Shown in pieces: positions 26,067-35,649 of a DNA stretch of 64,000 nt. The notes under the pieces were generated by a model that did no database searches, was not told the origin of the DNA, and saw only the letters and a program-made list of their open reading frames with translations. This DNA is from Gelidibacter salicanalis (GTDB lineage: Bacteria; Bacteroidota; Bacteroidia; Flavobacteriales; Flavobacteriaceae). The stretch covers positions 62,001-126,000 of the forward strand of contig NZ_VORX01000005.1 in the NCBI RefSeq assembly GCF_007997285.1. Direction: 5' to 3'. Numbering within the stretch: the stretch's first letter is position 1; every line of letters begins with the position of its first letter. A program made the translations under genes and the position numbers.

Positions 26067-26780
26067 TTATTGTTGTTTCTGTTTTTCCAACTGGATAACA
26101 TTCGCTTTAATTTGCTGATAACATATGTCTTTTGCCTCCGCATAGGAAATGATGTAAGTTCTGGAAACGTTGTTAACCTCATTAGGAAATTGAGCCAAAA
26201 TATGATCGTAATAGCTGTCCAACTGCTCCTTAGTTGGTACTTCGTAATACAATTTAAGTTGAAATCTTCTCAATAAAGCGGTATCGATAATTTCCACATG
26301 GTTGGTGGCACAAATTAGTAACGATGTGTCTGGCAGATTGTCAATTTGCTGAATGAGAATATTCACCAATCGCTGCATTTCTCCAGAATCTTTAGCATCG
26401 TAATCTCTTATTTTTCCTATAAAATCGAATTCGTCGATAAATAAGACTGCATTCCCAAAGGAAGCTTTTTTGAAAATTTCAGCAATATTTTTTCCTGTTT
26501 CACCCAATCTTGAAGATACAAAACCACCCAAATTAAGTGTGATCACTTCTTTCTTTAAGGCTTTTCCAATGGCATGGGCTGTTGCTGTTTTTCCACAACC
26601 AGTTTTGCCGTGCAACAGAATTTTATTGTCAACAGGGATGTTCAGTTTGTTTAGGGCTTCAATAAATGAGAATTCCTCAATGAGCTGGTTTAATTTTGTC
26701 CTTATTTCCGAGCTCAGATGCAATTCATCTAATGATAAAATCTTATTTTTGGAAGATAAGGTGCTGTGATGCGTAGCCAT
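26067..26780 (-). CDS. AAA+ ATPase, small single-domain
   Basis: This 237-residue protein has a complete AAA core. Walker A is LLHGKTGCGKTATAHAIG, Walker B is AVLFIDEFDFIGK, and sensor 1 is LLICATNHVEIID. Arginine-finger-type residues are in TALLRRFQLKLYYEVPT, with a short lid domain after it. The layout resembles FtsH/proteasomal-type AAA modules without any protease or substrate domain, so it must act with a partner or as a simple remodelling factor. A promoter box lies 19 bases upstream of ATG 26780. No neighbour explains its target. Confidence 0.83.
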   Translation of the reverse strand: MATHHSTLSSKNKILSLDELHLSSEIRTKLNQLIEEFSFIEALNKLNIPVDNKILLHGKTGCGKTATAHAIGKALKKEVITLNLGGFVSSRLGETGKNIAEIFKKASFGNAVLFIDEFDFIGKIRDYDAKDSGEMQRLVNILIQQIDNLPDTSLLICATNHVEIIDTALLRRFQLKLYYEVPTKEQLDSYYDHILAQFPNEVNNVSRTYIISYAEAKDICYQQIKANVIQLEKQKQQ

Positions 26781-26798
26781 AGGTGCAGTTTCTAAAAA

Positions 26799-26806
26799 CA
26801 AAGATA
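26799..26806 (-). promoter_or_regulatory. -7 promoter element TATCTTTG for AAA ATPase gene
   Basis: Exact TAnnTTTG on the minus strand, 18 bases before ATG 26780. The in-frame TTG at 26801 lies inside the box and is therefore not the start. Confidence 0.6.
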
Positions 26807-26965
26807 TATATTTAGAGCATTACAAATGGTTTTCCTAATAATTGTTTGGTTGAGGCGAGAATCAAGGTCCTTTCGCGATTAAACAAATAGATTACATGCT
26901 ATTGCAACCGGCTCAGAACATCATAATTGAGCACCTTAGGACACTCGTCAGGAATTAATAGTCCT

Positions 26966-27760
26966 TTAATAGTGCACTTCCAACGTTACTACTAAGGGGC
27001 GATGATCTGATATTATTGGTGCCTCCAACAGCTGAATCTGTTTTGATTTAAATTTTACTTGCTCAGAATTTCTGTATAAAAGATGATCAATTTCAGAGGC
27101 ACCCTCACCTTGAAAGCTTAAATGATCAGCTCCTTTTTCTACAAATACAAATCCTTGCTCCGCAAAATACTGCATGGTGGGCGAATCTGGAGTGCAATTG
27201 AAATCGCCAGTTATAATGGCTGCTTTATCTAAGCTGTCTATATAGTCGACTAGGGTTTTGGCCTGCTGCAGTCGGCTGCCTATGCCCTCGCTACTTTCAA
27301 TCCAATCAAAATGTACGTTTGCAAATACAATATTGCAGTCTTTAGCAATATCAACTTCATGAACAATGGCGGCACGTGGTTCCTGTAAGCCATCCGGTAA
27401 TTTTAGGATTTTGGTCGATGTAAATGGTTTAGCGGACAGGGTAGCCATACCGTATTCGCCATTCTGAAAGGACATAAATTTCCCAAATTTACCTTCCATT
27501 TGGGTGTGTTCGGCTAAATATTGGGTTTGGTTAACGTTATCTGAACGTGTGGTCAACTGATCAATTTCCTGCAAGCCACATAAATCTGGCGCCTGATTTT
27601 TGATGAGTGCTGCTGCTCGCGACAAATCCAATATAGTGTCCAAGCCTTTTCCGTGGCGAATATTATAAGACATGATTTTCAGATCAATCTTGCGCTGCGC
27701 TTCGACTTTATAGAAGCTAAGAGCACTAAAGCAGATTAGGAGTAATAGAAGTCTCTTCAT
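26966..27760 (-). CDS. Secreted endonuclease/exonuclease/phosphatase (EEP) family protein
   Basis: This 264-residue protein has a signal peptide (MKRLLLLLICFSALSF, cleaved near EAQ). An EEP (DNase I-like) fold follows with the metal and catalytic motifs KIMSYNIRHGKG, LCGLQEID, NVHFDW, ITGDFNCTPDSP and SEIDHLLYR...ISDHRPLV. The family includes secreted nucleases, sphingomyelinases and inositol phosphatases. This sequence type in Bacteroidota is usually just called EEP, and the substrate is open. The start is ATG 27760; the longer frame upstream has no signal-peptide sense. Confidence 0.87.
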   Translation of the reverse strand: MKRLLLLLICFSALSFYKVEAQRKIDLKIMSYNIRHGKGLDTILDLSRAAALIKNQAPDLCGLQEIDQLTTRSDNVNQTQYLAEHTQMEGKFGKFMSFQNGEYGMATLSAKPFTSTKILKLPDGLQEPRAAIVHEVDIAKDCNIVFANVHFDWIESSEGIGSRLQQAKTLVDYIDSLDKAAIITGDFNCTPDSPTMQYFAEQGFVFVEKGADHLSFQGEGASEIDHLLYRNSEQVKFKSKQIQLLEAPIISDHRPLVVTLEVHY

Positions 27761-28073
27761 TGTGAGAGGATTATTAGGGGTTGTTATAAGTCTAAAAATA
27801 AAGGAAACGTCGCAGTCATGCAAGAAAAAGCGTTTTATAACCGGACGGTTTATTAATGTCCAACCATTATGGAGTTATTGTCATCGTAGAGCCAAATGCA
27901 CTCATGTTCATAAAGGTTTAATCATCGGATGTTATTAAACTAAAAAGATTTTTAAAAGCCCTACCGTTTCCAATGTAACTTAGGTTACTGATCGCGCGTT
28001 GTGAATGCCTTATCTTTGGAGATGCCTAAGTCAGCGCACATAGAACATTAATACTTAATTTTAAAACAAAACT
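27761..28073. other. Divergent intergenic region
   Basis: This spacer lies between the EEP and DsrE-like genes, which are divergent. Apart from the promoter box at 28011-28018, I see no open frame or clear structure. Confidence 0.4.
28011..28018 (+). promoter_or_regulatory. -7 promoter element TATCTTTG for DsrE-like gene
   Basis: Exact TAnnTTTG, 55 bases upstream of ATG 28074, giving a leader of roughly 50 bases. Confidence 0.5.
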
Positions 28074-28508
28074 ATGAGACTATTTTTAATGATCCTTGTT
28101 GTCGTAGGATCCGCAGTATTTACACCGACAAATGCACAAACATCAAGTGTTATTGAAAGCGAAAATTCGGTAAAAAAGGATGGAAAATATGCCTTATTGG
28201 TGTCTAATGCACGTTATTTTCAAGCTGCAGTGAGAACGGGGGAAAGTCTTAAAGCCAATGCTCCTGAGATGGATTTTGAGGTGGTTTTAGTGGGCCAAGT
28301 CGTCAAAGATATAGTCACTGATGTAAGTTTGACTAAAACTATAGAACTGAGTAAAAAATTAGGCATTCGATTGGTGGTTTGTGAAGCAGCAATGAATCAT
28401 ATGCAATTGAAAAAATCCGATTATCATAGTGCCATCGAATTTACCCCGGATGGGTTTATCTATATATTTGGATTGCAAGAGAGCGGCTATAAAACTATTA
28501 CTTTATAA
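28074..28508 (+). CDS. Periplasmic DsrE-like protein
   Basis: This 144-residue protein has a signal peptide (to about residue 21, TNAQ) and a DsrE/DsrF-like alpha/beta domain. Marks are KYALLVSNARYFQAAVRTGESLKANAPEMDFEVVLVG, a long helix (TIELSKKLGIRLVVCEAAMNHMQLKKSD) and the closing FTPDGFIYIFGLQESGYKTITL. One cysteine (VVCEAAM) sits where DsrE-type sulfur carriers have theirs. It may take part in periplasmic sulfur relay or thiol chemistry, which is inference. It is monocistronic, with a terminator right after. Confidence 0.75.
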   Translation: MRLFLMILVVVGSAVFTPTNAQTSSVIESENSVKKDGKYALLVSNARYFQAAVRTGESLKANAPEMDFEVVLVGQVVKDIVTDVSLTKTIELSKKLGIRLVVCEAAMNHMQLKKSDYHSAIEFTPDGFIYIFGLQESGYKTITL

Positions 28509-28561
28509 GCTAAAATATTCTTTTTGAACGCAGTATTGTTCGTAGTAATAAGAACCCCATC

Positions 28562-28601
28562 ACCCAGGAATTTAAAGTTTTAATTTCTGGGTTTCTTTTT
28601 T
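28562..28601 (+). terminator. Rho-independent terminator after DsrE-like gene
   Basis: Stem ACCCAGGAATT / AATTTCTGGGT with one mismatch, then TTCTTTTTT. Confidence 0.8.
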
Positions 28602-28789
28602 ATACCATCTAGTTGGCCTTTCCTGTTTAGCAATATAAGTTCCCCATTGTAGCTATCTAATTCCTTATGACCCCGTACTTAAATAAGAGGACTACTCAGC
28701 ATGAGATTAACTTTAATTCCGTTAAACATCTGTTAAGGATGGTTTCAGTGCTACCAATGATCTTTAACTTAAATAAAAAATCTAGAACG

Positions 28790-29713
28790 ATGACACGATT
28801 ATCCTTGCTTTTTGCTTTTTCCCTATTACTCAATTCTTGCAATGATGACCCTCCTAAACTAAATGAGGAGAACGCTGTTGAGCCACCAAATGTTAGTGGT
28901 GTCGTTTATTATAAAACGGACTCAAAATTAGATGTGGCCTACGCCAATTTAAAGGCGGCTCTTACTAAGAACGAAAACATTGGGATTGTCCAGGAAATTG
29001 ATCATGCTAAAAATGCTGTATCGGTTCAAATGGAATTGCCACCAACTAAAGTGATTTTATTTGGAAATCCTAAGTTGGGCACACCCCTCATGCAGAAAAA
29101 TCAATTAGCAGGATTAGATTTACCGCTAAAAGTACTGTTTTACGAAGATCGGGGCAGTGTTTTTGCATTGTATAATAGTACGCCATACTTGGCGTCACGT
29201 TACGATATAGGCAAGGTTGAAAGTCTTTCTCAAATCTCTGACGCTCTTCAGAATTTAGTGGGCACGGCAATGGATGCACATCCAGTACAAAGCTCTGATC
29301 AGGATGTCGGGTTGCACAAAGGGGTGGTCAGTGTTAAAAGTTCCAATGATTTTGAAACCACCTACACTAAATTAAAATCGAGCCTTGAAGCGAATGGGAA
29401 TTTAAGCATAATGGCTGAGTTGGATCATCAAAAGAACGCGCAAAGCGTTAGTATGAAACTGCGGCCAACTAAAGTTATTATGTTTGGAAATCCTAAATTG
29501 GGGACGCCTCTAATGCAGTCTTCTAGAGGGATTGCTTTAGATTTGCCTCAAAAGATGTTGGTTTGGCAAGGTGCGGACGGAACGGTTTTTATTTCCTATA
29601 ATAATCCGGCGTTTTTAAAAGCGAGATATCAATTAGAAGGCAATGCCGAACAATTCGAACAAATTACCAAAGCATTAGAAACACTTTCAAACGGCGCAGC
29701 CGATGCTAATTAA
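28790..29713 (+). CDS. Lipoprotein with two DUF302 domains
   Basis: This 307-residue lipoprotein has a signal peptide with lipobox LLLNSCNDD (Cys near 17). Two DUF302 units follow, at about 38-165 and 175-300. Each contains the near-identical core PTKVIxFGNPKLGTPLMQ and a paired N-terminal helix (AYANLKAALTKNENIGIV / TYTKLKSSLEANGNLSIM). DUF302 proteins are often near metal- or sulfur-stress genes; their biochemical role is unclear. The start is ATG 28790; the longer frame upstream lacks a signal. A separate one-domain DUF302 gene occurs in the copper cluster (51143). Confidence 0.85.
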   Translation: MTRLSLLFAFSLLLNSCNDDPPKLNEENAVEPPNVSGVVYYKTDSKLDVAYANLKAALTKNENIGIVQEIDHAKNAVSVQMELPPTKVILFGNPKLGTPLMQKNQLAGLDLPLKVLFYEDRGSVFALYNSTPYLASRYDIGKVESLSQISDALQNLVGTAMDAHPVQSSDQDVGLHKGVVSVKSSNDFETTYTKLKSSLEANGNLSIMAELDHQKNAQSVSMKLRPTKVIMFGNPKLGTPLMQSSRGIALDLPQKMLVWQGADGTVFISYNNPAFLKARYQLEGNAEQFEQITKALETLSNGAADAN

Positions 29714-29726
29714 GAAGATGTGGCAA

Positions 29727-30680
29727 TTAATAAGGCGCAATTGATTCTGTAGCTATAATTTCTGCTACCGCTTTCCTGTATTTTACCGGATTTGCCGCTT
29801 TCTTAATGGCCTTTAAGGTTTTTTGCGGATTAGAAGTCGATTGTGAAAAATATTCCCAAAACCCTAACATCTTCATTTTGATAGGCGTAGGGCCAGACAA
29901 ATAGGCATCATATTGTTGATAAATAGTGTCGTGAAATTCTGAGAAAATTTCCCATCGGTTTTGAGGATATGATGTGGTGTTGTTCTTAATCATATTGGGT
30001 AAAAACGGATCGGCAATTAAACCACGCCCAATCATATAATGATCAATGCTCGGAAAACGGGTTTCAATGGATTTAAAAGCGGCAACACTTGTAATGTCAC
30101 CATTATAATATAACTTATGCTTAGTGCTCGAGATGCACTTTTCAAAAGCGTCTAAGTTTACGGGACCTTTGTAAAGTTGTTTGCCAATTCTGGCATGAAT
30201 GGCAATATTCTTAAGTGGGTAACGATCTAGGATTGGAAAAGCATCGAGAATTTCTTCAGCATGTTCATAGCCCATGCGCATTTTCATGGAGACCAAAATA
30301 TCAGTTTCGTTGTGGGCCCTGTGTAATATCTCATCAATTTTGTTAGGATTACAAATCAATCCAGAGCCCATTCCCGATTTGGTAACCATCGGGTAGGGGC
30401 AACCAAGATTCCAATTCAATTCTTTATACCCTAAACTTTGCACGTATTTCGCAACAAATAAAAATTCTTCGGCATCATTCGTAATGACTTGCGGAATTAC
30501 TTCAAGTGTGCTGTTGTTTTCCGGTAATAAATCATTCTCGTAAGACTGTTTAATTTTCAGCTTGCCATTCAGCCGAATGTATGGCGCATAATAGGTATCA
30601 ATGCCGCCAAAGTATTGTTGAAATGCGTTCCGAAATCTGAAATCTGTAAATCCTTGTAAAGGTGATGAAAGTAAAACCAT
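29727..30680 (-). CDS. tRNA-dihydrouridine synthase
   Basis: This 317-residue Dus-family flavoenzyme reduces uridines in tRNA with FMN and NADPH. Visible marks are SSPLQGFTDFRFRNAF (FMN site), and LNWNLGCPYPMVTKSGMGSGL with the catalytic Cys in NLGCP near 97. KMRMGYEHAEE, IAIHARIGKQLYKGPV, YYNGDI and MIGRGLIADPF follow. The length fits. The subclass (DusB/DusC-like) is not settled. A -7 promoter box lies 18 bases upstream. It is convergent with the DUF302 gene, with only 13 bp between the stops. Confidence 0.92.
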   Translation of the reverse strand: MVLLSSPLQGFTDFRFRNAFQQYFGGIDTYYAPYIRLNGKLKIKQSYENDLLPENNSTLEVIPQVITNDAEEFLFVAKYVQSLGYKELNWNLGCPYPMVTKSGMGSGLICNPNKIDEILHRAHNETDILVSMKMRMGYEHAEEILDAFPILDRYPLKNIAIHARIGKQLYKGPVNLDAFEKCISSTKHKLYYNGDITSVAAFKSIETRFPSIDHYMIGRGLIADPFLPNMIKNNTTSYPQNRWEIFSEFHDTIYQQYDAYLSGPTPIKMKMLGFWEYFSQSTSNPQKTLKAIKKAANPVKYRKAVAEIIATESIAPY

Positions 30681-30697
30681 CGTATATTTTAGTTGCG

Positions 30698-30705
30698 CAA
30701 AGATA
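30698..30705 (-). promoter_or_regulatory. -7 promoter element TATCTTTG for Dus gene
   Basis: Exact TAnnTTTG on the minus strand, 17 bases before ATG 30680. Confidence 0.6.
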
Positions 30706-30807
30706 GAATAAATGCGCGATGGATTTTGAACTGGGTTTTTTAATTCCGTCTGGAAATTTTGAGTTATTGAACGTTATGAGCATCGAAGGATTTGATAGCT
30801 ATCTGAA

Positions 30808-31875
30808 TTAGGAAGCTGCTAGGTCATCAGGATCAGGGTGTGACGTTTGAAGTAGGGCAGCACTGACGATTTTAATGAGTTCTTTAACTGACGTCCTGTT
30901 GGTATCTATAGCTTGGTTGCTGCCGCCATAAGGTCCGTAAACCTCCTGCTTAGTTACATTAAACAATCCGAGAGTTGTTGTGTTTGTTGCCGTCGCTAAA
31001 TGCATCATCCCACTATCGGCTCCTATAAACACTGCTGAATTTTCGATGACGGCCGCAATCTCTCGGAGATCTTTGCTGTAAAAATGCGTGCTTTTAAAAT
31101 CTATTTGTGATACATTTTCAATGGGCAACATTTCTAGAATATTATAATCTTTAAATTCAGTTTTTAAAAGTTGGTAACATTCAGACCACCACGCTTTTGA
31201 ATGGCATTTGGCGCCAGTAGCGAAGGTAAATATGCAGATCGTTTTTTTGTCGTTAGCAAATAGACGTTTAAGAATTTGCTGGCCATTTTCAATTTCTTCG
31301 TTGGACAGGTTAAGCGCTAACTTGGAATACTCATAGCGGCTTAAATCTTGGCTTGGATTTAAAAATGTTTTGAAATTGTATACTGGGTATTTGGCGATGT
31401 ATGTTGGTTTGTCTGAACTCTGTGTGCTGGAATCATAAATTTTAAACCGTGCTCGCGATAATTTGACATAAATTTTGCTGGAATTCGAGGCTTCGCACCC
31501 CGCAATAGCAATATCGTAACGGTTAAAAAGTAATCTAGCCGACTGTTTCAGGTAATCGGAAACATGTTTAAAAGGTTTTTTTGGCAAATTAAATACCGTC
31601 TCCACATAAGTAAAGTTGGAAAAAAGTACGGAAGATAGAGTTCCGTTGAGCACCAAATCAATTGTGCTATTGGGAAATTGTTGCTTGATTTCCTGAATTA
31701 AAGGCGTTAAGAGCAATTGATTGCCTAACCGGTGGTTGGGTCGGGTGATTAAAACCCTAATTTTCGCATCTTTAGGAAGTTTGTTCAATTGTCCACTATA
31801 GCTAGAGTTTTTAAAAGAACGTGTAAAGAATTTAAAGATGCTTCTTTTTTTATTATTGTATTTAGATACTGGCAT
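30808..31875 (-). CDS. Glycosyltransferase family 9 (heptosyltransferase-like)
   Basis: This 355-residue GT-B fold enzyme has the GT9 pattern VLITRPNHRLGNQLLLTPLIQEIKQQFPNSTIDLV at the N-terminal domain. The C-terminal donor site reads ICIFTFATGAKCHSKAWW, then AVFIGADSGMMHLATATNTTTLGLFN...YGP. GT9 enzymes add heptose or related sugars to LPS core. A very basic N-terminus (KYNNKKRSIFKFF) may touch the inner membrane. It stands alone rather than in an LPS cluster, so the acceptor is uncertain. Confidence 0.87.
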   Translation of the reverse strand: MPVSKYNNKKRSIFKFFTRSFKNSSYSGQLNKLPKDAKIRVLITRPNHRLGNQLLLTPLIQEIKQQFPNSTIDLVLNGTLSSVLFSNFTYVETVFNLPKKPFKHVSDYLKQSARLLFNRYDIAIAGCEASNSSKIYVKLSRARFKIYDSSTQSSDKPTYIAKYPVYNFKTFLNPSQDLSRYEYSKLALNLSNEEIENGQQILKRLFANDKKTICIFTFATGAKCHSKAWWSECYQLLKTEFKDYNILEMLPIENVSQIDFKSTHFYSKDLREIAAVIENSAVFIGADSGMMHLATATNTTTLGLFNVTKQEVYGPYGGSNQAIDTNRTSVKELIKIVSAALLQTSHPDPDDLAAS

Positions 31876-32040
31876 GATATGGGAGAATTTTCCAATAGTC
31901 GGATTTTATTTCACGGTGTTTTGGGGTAATTAAATGTAATCAATTTTAGGAGAATCAAATATTAATAAAAAATATAATTCGCTCAAAAATTTATTTCAAA
32001 AAAAATGCTTAAATGATAATTCATTTTGTGGCATAAGTTT

Positions 32041-33792
32041 CTAAATTTTCTCTAAAAACCGTCCATAAGTTGTAGTGGTAGCATAACCGGTTACAAATTG
32101 ATCTGCTTCAACAATGGTTTTTCCGCCAACCATCACCCGAGAAACAGTGCCGGGATTTCTGTTGACCAATCTTTCGTAATTATTAAACTCTGTAATCTGA
32201 TCCATTTCTACAGTCTCCGTAATGGCGTCAAATTTAGTGGGATCGATAATGACCAAATCAGCAATTTTGCCTTCGGTCAAATGTCCGCAGTCTAAGCCAA
32301 ACCAATCGGTCTGCTCTTTGGTCAATCGCCAAATGCATTTTTCCATGCTCATGATGGGCTGCCCTTTATCAATAGATTCTTGAACAACTTTTATCATTTT
32401 TAGTGGAAAATTGTAAAATGCCATATTATTTAAATGCGCTCCTGCATCTGAAAAACTGATCAAATTGTAGGGATGGTTATAAATGTGATCATATTTTTCT
32501 ACACGGTCATTGGCTATGGTAGTCGTCCATCTAATTTTTTTGTCATAATCAATAATGGCGTCTAAGAAATAGTCTACCGGATGTACGTTCTTCTCTTCGG
32601 CGAGCTCGTAAAAATTTCTGCCTATCATGCTTTCGTCTGGCGATTCTAAAATAATCGCTTTACTCAAATCTTTATGCCAAACTTTAGGGGCAAATTTATT
32701 AGTGATTTCCTTTTTGAAAGAAATGCGGAAATCAGGATCCTTAATCATGTCATTGCGCTCATCCAATTTTTTGGCCAAATGTCTCATAGCTTCGCCACTC
32801 GGAAATTCTTCAAACATCACTGAGTCTACGCCATCATAATATACTGTAAATGGCACAGGAGGAGATTGCATTCTAAAATTGGCGTTGGCAATTTTGTTTA
32901 TAGCGGTACTTGCAGTAGAAATTAATGGTAAAATATAACGGTCACCAATAAGGTCCATCATGGCAATCATGGTAGTTTTAAGTGGCTTTCTAAATACACC
33001 TGAACTCGCTAACATATAATTAAGAGCATTCACTCGGGTAACCAGATTTGGTGCGCCTTGTAAAATGGCATCCCTCTCCCGCAGTAATTCTATGAGGTCT
33101 TTACGTTCTTTCCATGATGAATAAAATGATGGAGTTTTGTGGGACCAATACCTGTCACCATCCATTTTATCCCACGGATTGTCCATGGTCGATAAGCCGA
33201 TAAAACCGGCATCTAAAGCTTCATTCAGCATCTTGTTCATGGCCTCCTGCTCTTTTTTAGTGGCTATTTCATTATCTTTTAATGAACGTGCAATGCCCAT
33301 AGCTTTCATGCGTAAATCTGAATGGCCTACAAAGGACGCTACATTGATGCCCAACGGTAAACTTTTAATATACGCTTTCCATTCTGTAGCGGTATTCCAA
33401 GTTTTTACACGTTCAAGCAAGGGGAGCATAATGTCTCGCGGAATGGCCTCCACCCGTGTAAATGAATCAGAAACATCTTCGGGAGAATTATAAATAGCAC
33501 TCACAGAACAGCTGCCCAGAATTATGGAGGTAACACCATGCCGTGCCGATTCTTTGAGTCCCGGAGAGGCAATGACTTCAGCATCATAATGGGTGTGCGA
33601 ATCAATAAAACCAGGAACAATCCATTTGCCTGTTGCGTCAATTATCTTAGCATCAGCATTGGCTTCAATGCTGCCAATTTTCCCTATCCGACCATTTTCG
33701 AGAATTAAAATATCTGTTATGATGGCGCTTTCATCTTTGTCTCCTGAAAAAAATAAACCATTTTTAATAAGAGTTTGTCTTTTGGTAGTCAT
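32041..33792 (-). CDS. N-acyl-D-amino-acid deacylase-like amidohydrolase
   Basis: This 583-residue amidohydrolase-superfamily enzyme has metal-site VPGFIDSHTHYDAEVIASPG (HxH), ILGSCSVSAI and SFVGHSDLR. The late motif ISFSDAGAHLNNMAFYNFPL carries the conserved Asp. It ends with the beta-sandwich return LTEGKIADLVIIDPTKFD and VNRNPGTVSRVMVGGKTIVEAD. It is most like D-aminoacylases/N-acyl-D-Glu deacylases, which hydrolyse N-acyl-D-amino acids, though the family also contains dihydropyrimidinase-type enzymes. No signal peptide. The substrate is not certain. Confidence 0.86.
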   Translation of the reverse strand: MTTKRQTLIKNGLFFSGDKDESAIITDILILENGRIGKIGSIEANADAKIIDATGKWIVPGFIDSHTHYDAEVIASPGLKESARHGVTSIILGSCSVSAIYNSPEDVSDSFTRVEAIPRDIMLPLLERVKTWNTATEWKAYIKSLPLGINVASFVGHSDLRMKAMGIARSLKDNEIATKKEQEAMNKMLNEALDAGFIGLSTMDNPWDKMDGDRYWSHKTPSFYSSWKERKDLIELLRERDAILQGAPNLVTRVNALNYMLASSGVFRKPLKTTMIAMMDLIGDRYILPLISTASTAINKIANANFRMQSPPVPFTVYYDGVDSVMFEEFPSGEAMRHLAKKLDERNDMIKDPDFRISFKKEITNKFAPKVWHKDLSKAIILESPDESMIGRNFYELAEEKNVHPVDYFLDAIIDYDKKIRWTTTIANDRVEKYDHIYNHPYNLISFSDAGAHLNNMAFYNFPLKMIKVVQESIDKGQPIMSMEKCIWRLTKEQTDWFGLDCGHLTEGKIADLVIIDPTKFDAITETVEMDQITEFNNYERLVNRNPGTVSRVMVGGKTIVEADQFVTGYATTTTYGRFLEKI

Positions 33793-33919
33793 AAAAAAAG
33801 GATAATGGATTGTGTATGGAGTTAAAAATACACAACTTTTTTTATTCTATGATCGCCCCATCATTCTTAATCTGAAATTTTTACAGCGAAGCTCCAACAT
33901 ATGCTAATTGCGTTGGGAA

Positions 33920-35380
33920 TCACGAATCCGCAGTATATTTTAAACAGCGACCTCTGGGTTCATCTGCTTTATGTAGGACAATATCAGAATGCAAAAATTG
34001 TGCGGCGGCGGCTGAATCTTTAACTTTTGAAGCACTACGTGCTAACATTTCAGACTCAAATTGTGTTATGATACTTTTTCGTAGGCCTTGTGTTTGCCAT
34101 TCTGAAAAGGGCCTGCATTCTTTTGATATATTTCGTGCTAAAGCCAAGGCGTCTAATAAAGCCTGATTGGCACCTTGGCCTTTAAACGGACTCATGGGGT
34201 GTGCGGCATCGCCAATAAGTGTTATGGAGCCTTTATTTTTCAATAGTTCTGGCTTTAATAATTCGCGATCATATACAGGATAACCAGAAATATGAGATTC
34301 TGGTGTGGCCGCTACAATTTGAGGAATCGGATCGTGCCAGTGGGTTCTTTTTATGGCTTCAGCTTTGAGGGCCTTGACACCTGTGTCACTTAATATTTTC
34401 GCCTCCTGTTCATGCATGGGATAACTCAATTGCCACATTACGGTGTTGGCGGTGTATGGCATCATGTAAATACGTTCATGACCATTGGCGGTTTGAAAAA
34501 CTGTTGCAGAATCCAGAAGATCGTGTTCAAAACCGTTGAGCGTTTCCAGAGAGCATATTCCTAAGATGACGATACAGTTTAGGTACCGCAACGGCATATC
34601 AACATTACCAATCAACAATCGCCGTACCGCACTTCGTATCCCATCAGCTCCCACGACAAGGTCTGCTTTGGTAGTTTTGATGTCCCCATCCACTTGAAAG
34701 GTCATCTGGACACCGTTCCCAGTGCTATTCTCCAAGGCGACTAAATCATGTCCCCAGCGCACCAAATTAGAGCCACCAAGTTGCTCCAGCAGCGCTAAGC
34801 GTAATTCTTGCCGGGCGATGTGCACATTGGTGTGTTTTGGTGCTTTCTTCGTGTCAGCCGCTGTCCATTTACGCATGCCCCATTCGCCTACAATAGTGCC
34901 ATCCGTTGTATGGACGACATGTCTTGTGGAAATCACACCTTTATTTAGCGACGAAATGCCCAAACCGCTCATGGCTTTATTAGCTTGTTGTAAAGTAAGT
35001 CCGTAACCTTGAGATCGGGCGTCAAAGCCGCCATCACGCTCAAAGAGCGTAAAGGGGATGCTGCGGTGTAAACAGGCTACTGCTAATGCAACGCCACCAA
35101 TGCCACCGCCAATAATGGCAACGTGTGGGTAGGTTTTGTGGTCAGGAAGCGGAGGGAGAGCAGCAGCGATCAGGCCAGAGCCGTCACATGTTGTGCACTT
35201 TACTTGAGAAGCTTTCGGACGTTTTGGTGCGGGGCCGGAGCTACCGTTCTTTTCATAATGATCGAGCGCTATTTGATAGCGACGCTTGGCATCTTTTTTT
35301 AATCTTTTGCTCTTTTTGCCCTGTCCATAGCAATCAGAACATAACTTCCAACTTGTCTTTTCATTTTTATTCTCTTTCAT
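33920..35380 (-). CDS. FAD-dependent monooxygenase with N-terminal DnaJ-type zinc finger
   Basis: In this 486-residue protein, residues 1-75 carry two DnaJ-like CxxCxGxG motifs (CSDCYGQG near 14 and CTTCDGSG near 62). They are separated by a Lys-rich helical linker and could bind one Zn. Residues 85-470 form a PHBH-type flavoprotein monooxygenase: VAIIGGGIGGVALA, LVVGADGIRSAVRR, and LIGDAAHPMSPFKGQGANQALLDALAL. The catalytic role is NAD(P)H-dependent hydroxylation of an unknown, probably aromatic or polyketide-like, substrate. The zinc-finger fusion is unusual and may give partner binding. No obvious operon. Confidence 0.87.
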   Translation of the reverse strand: MKENKNEKTSWKLCSDCYGQGKKSKRLKKDAKRRYQIALDHYEKNGSSGPAPKRPKASQVKCTTCDGSGLIAAALPPLPDHKTYPHVAIIGGGIGGVALAVACLHRSIPFTLFERDGGFDARSQGYGLTLQQANKAMSGLGISSLNKGVISTRHVVHTTDGTIVGEWGMRKWTAADTKKAPKHTNVHIARQELRLALLEQLGGSNLVRWGHDLVALENSTGNGVQMTFQVDGDIKTTKADLVVGADGIRSAVRRLLIGNVDMPLRYLNCIVILGICSLETLNGFEHDLLDSATVFQTANGHERIYMMPYTANTVMWQLSYPMHEQEAKILSDTGVKALKAEAIKRTHWHDPIPQIVAATPESHISGYPVYDRELLKPELLKNKGSITLIGDAAHPMSPFKGQGANQALLDALALARNISKECRPFSEWQTQGLRKSIITQFESEMLARSASKVKDSAAAAQFLHSDIVLHKADEPRGRCLKYTADS

Positions 35381-35649
35381 TATCTATGTCTTAAATCTGA
35401 TGATGGTTGTTTTTCATAACACGAATTTTACCTTATTGAAATCGTCTTATCGGACTAAACAATATGCCCGATAATTGAAGTTTAGGGTGCGATGCTCATG
35501 ATTAGGTAGCAAATTTAAAACATACCAAACAGTTTTGTGTAATAAATATCAGTGATGTCTCTAGGATTGAAAAAGATGGTCTTATAGATGTATCAGTTGT
35601 AATTGCACAACTGATTTATTAACTGGACTCAGATTAAGAGCACTAAAAA
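35381..35649. other. Intergenic region upstream of the monooxygenase
   Basis: AT-rich spacer that must contain the monooxygenase promoter. I see no coding frame and no exact promoter box. Confidence 0.4.
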
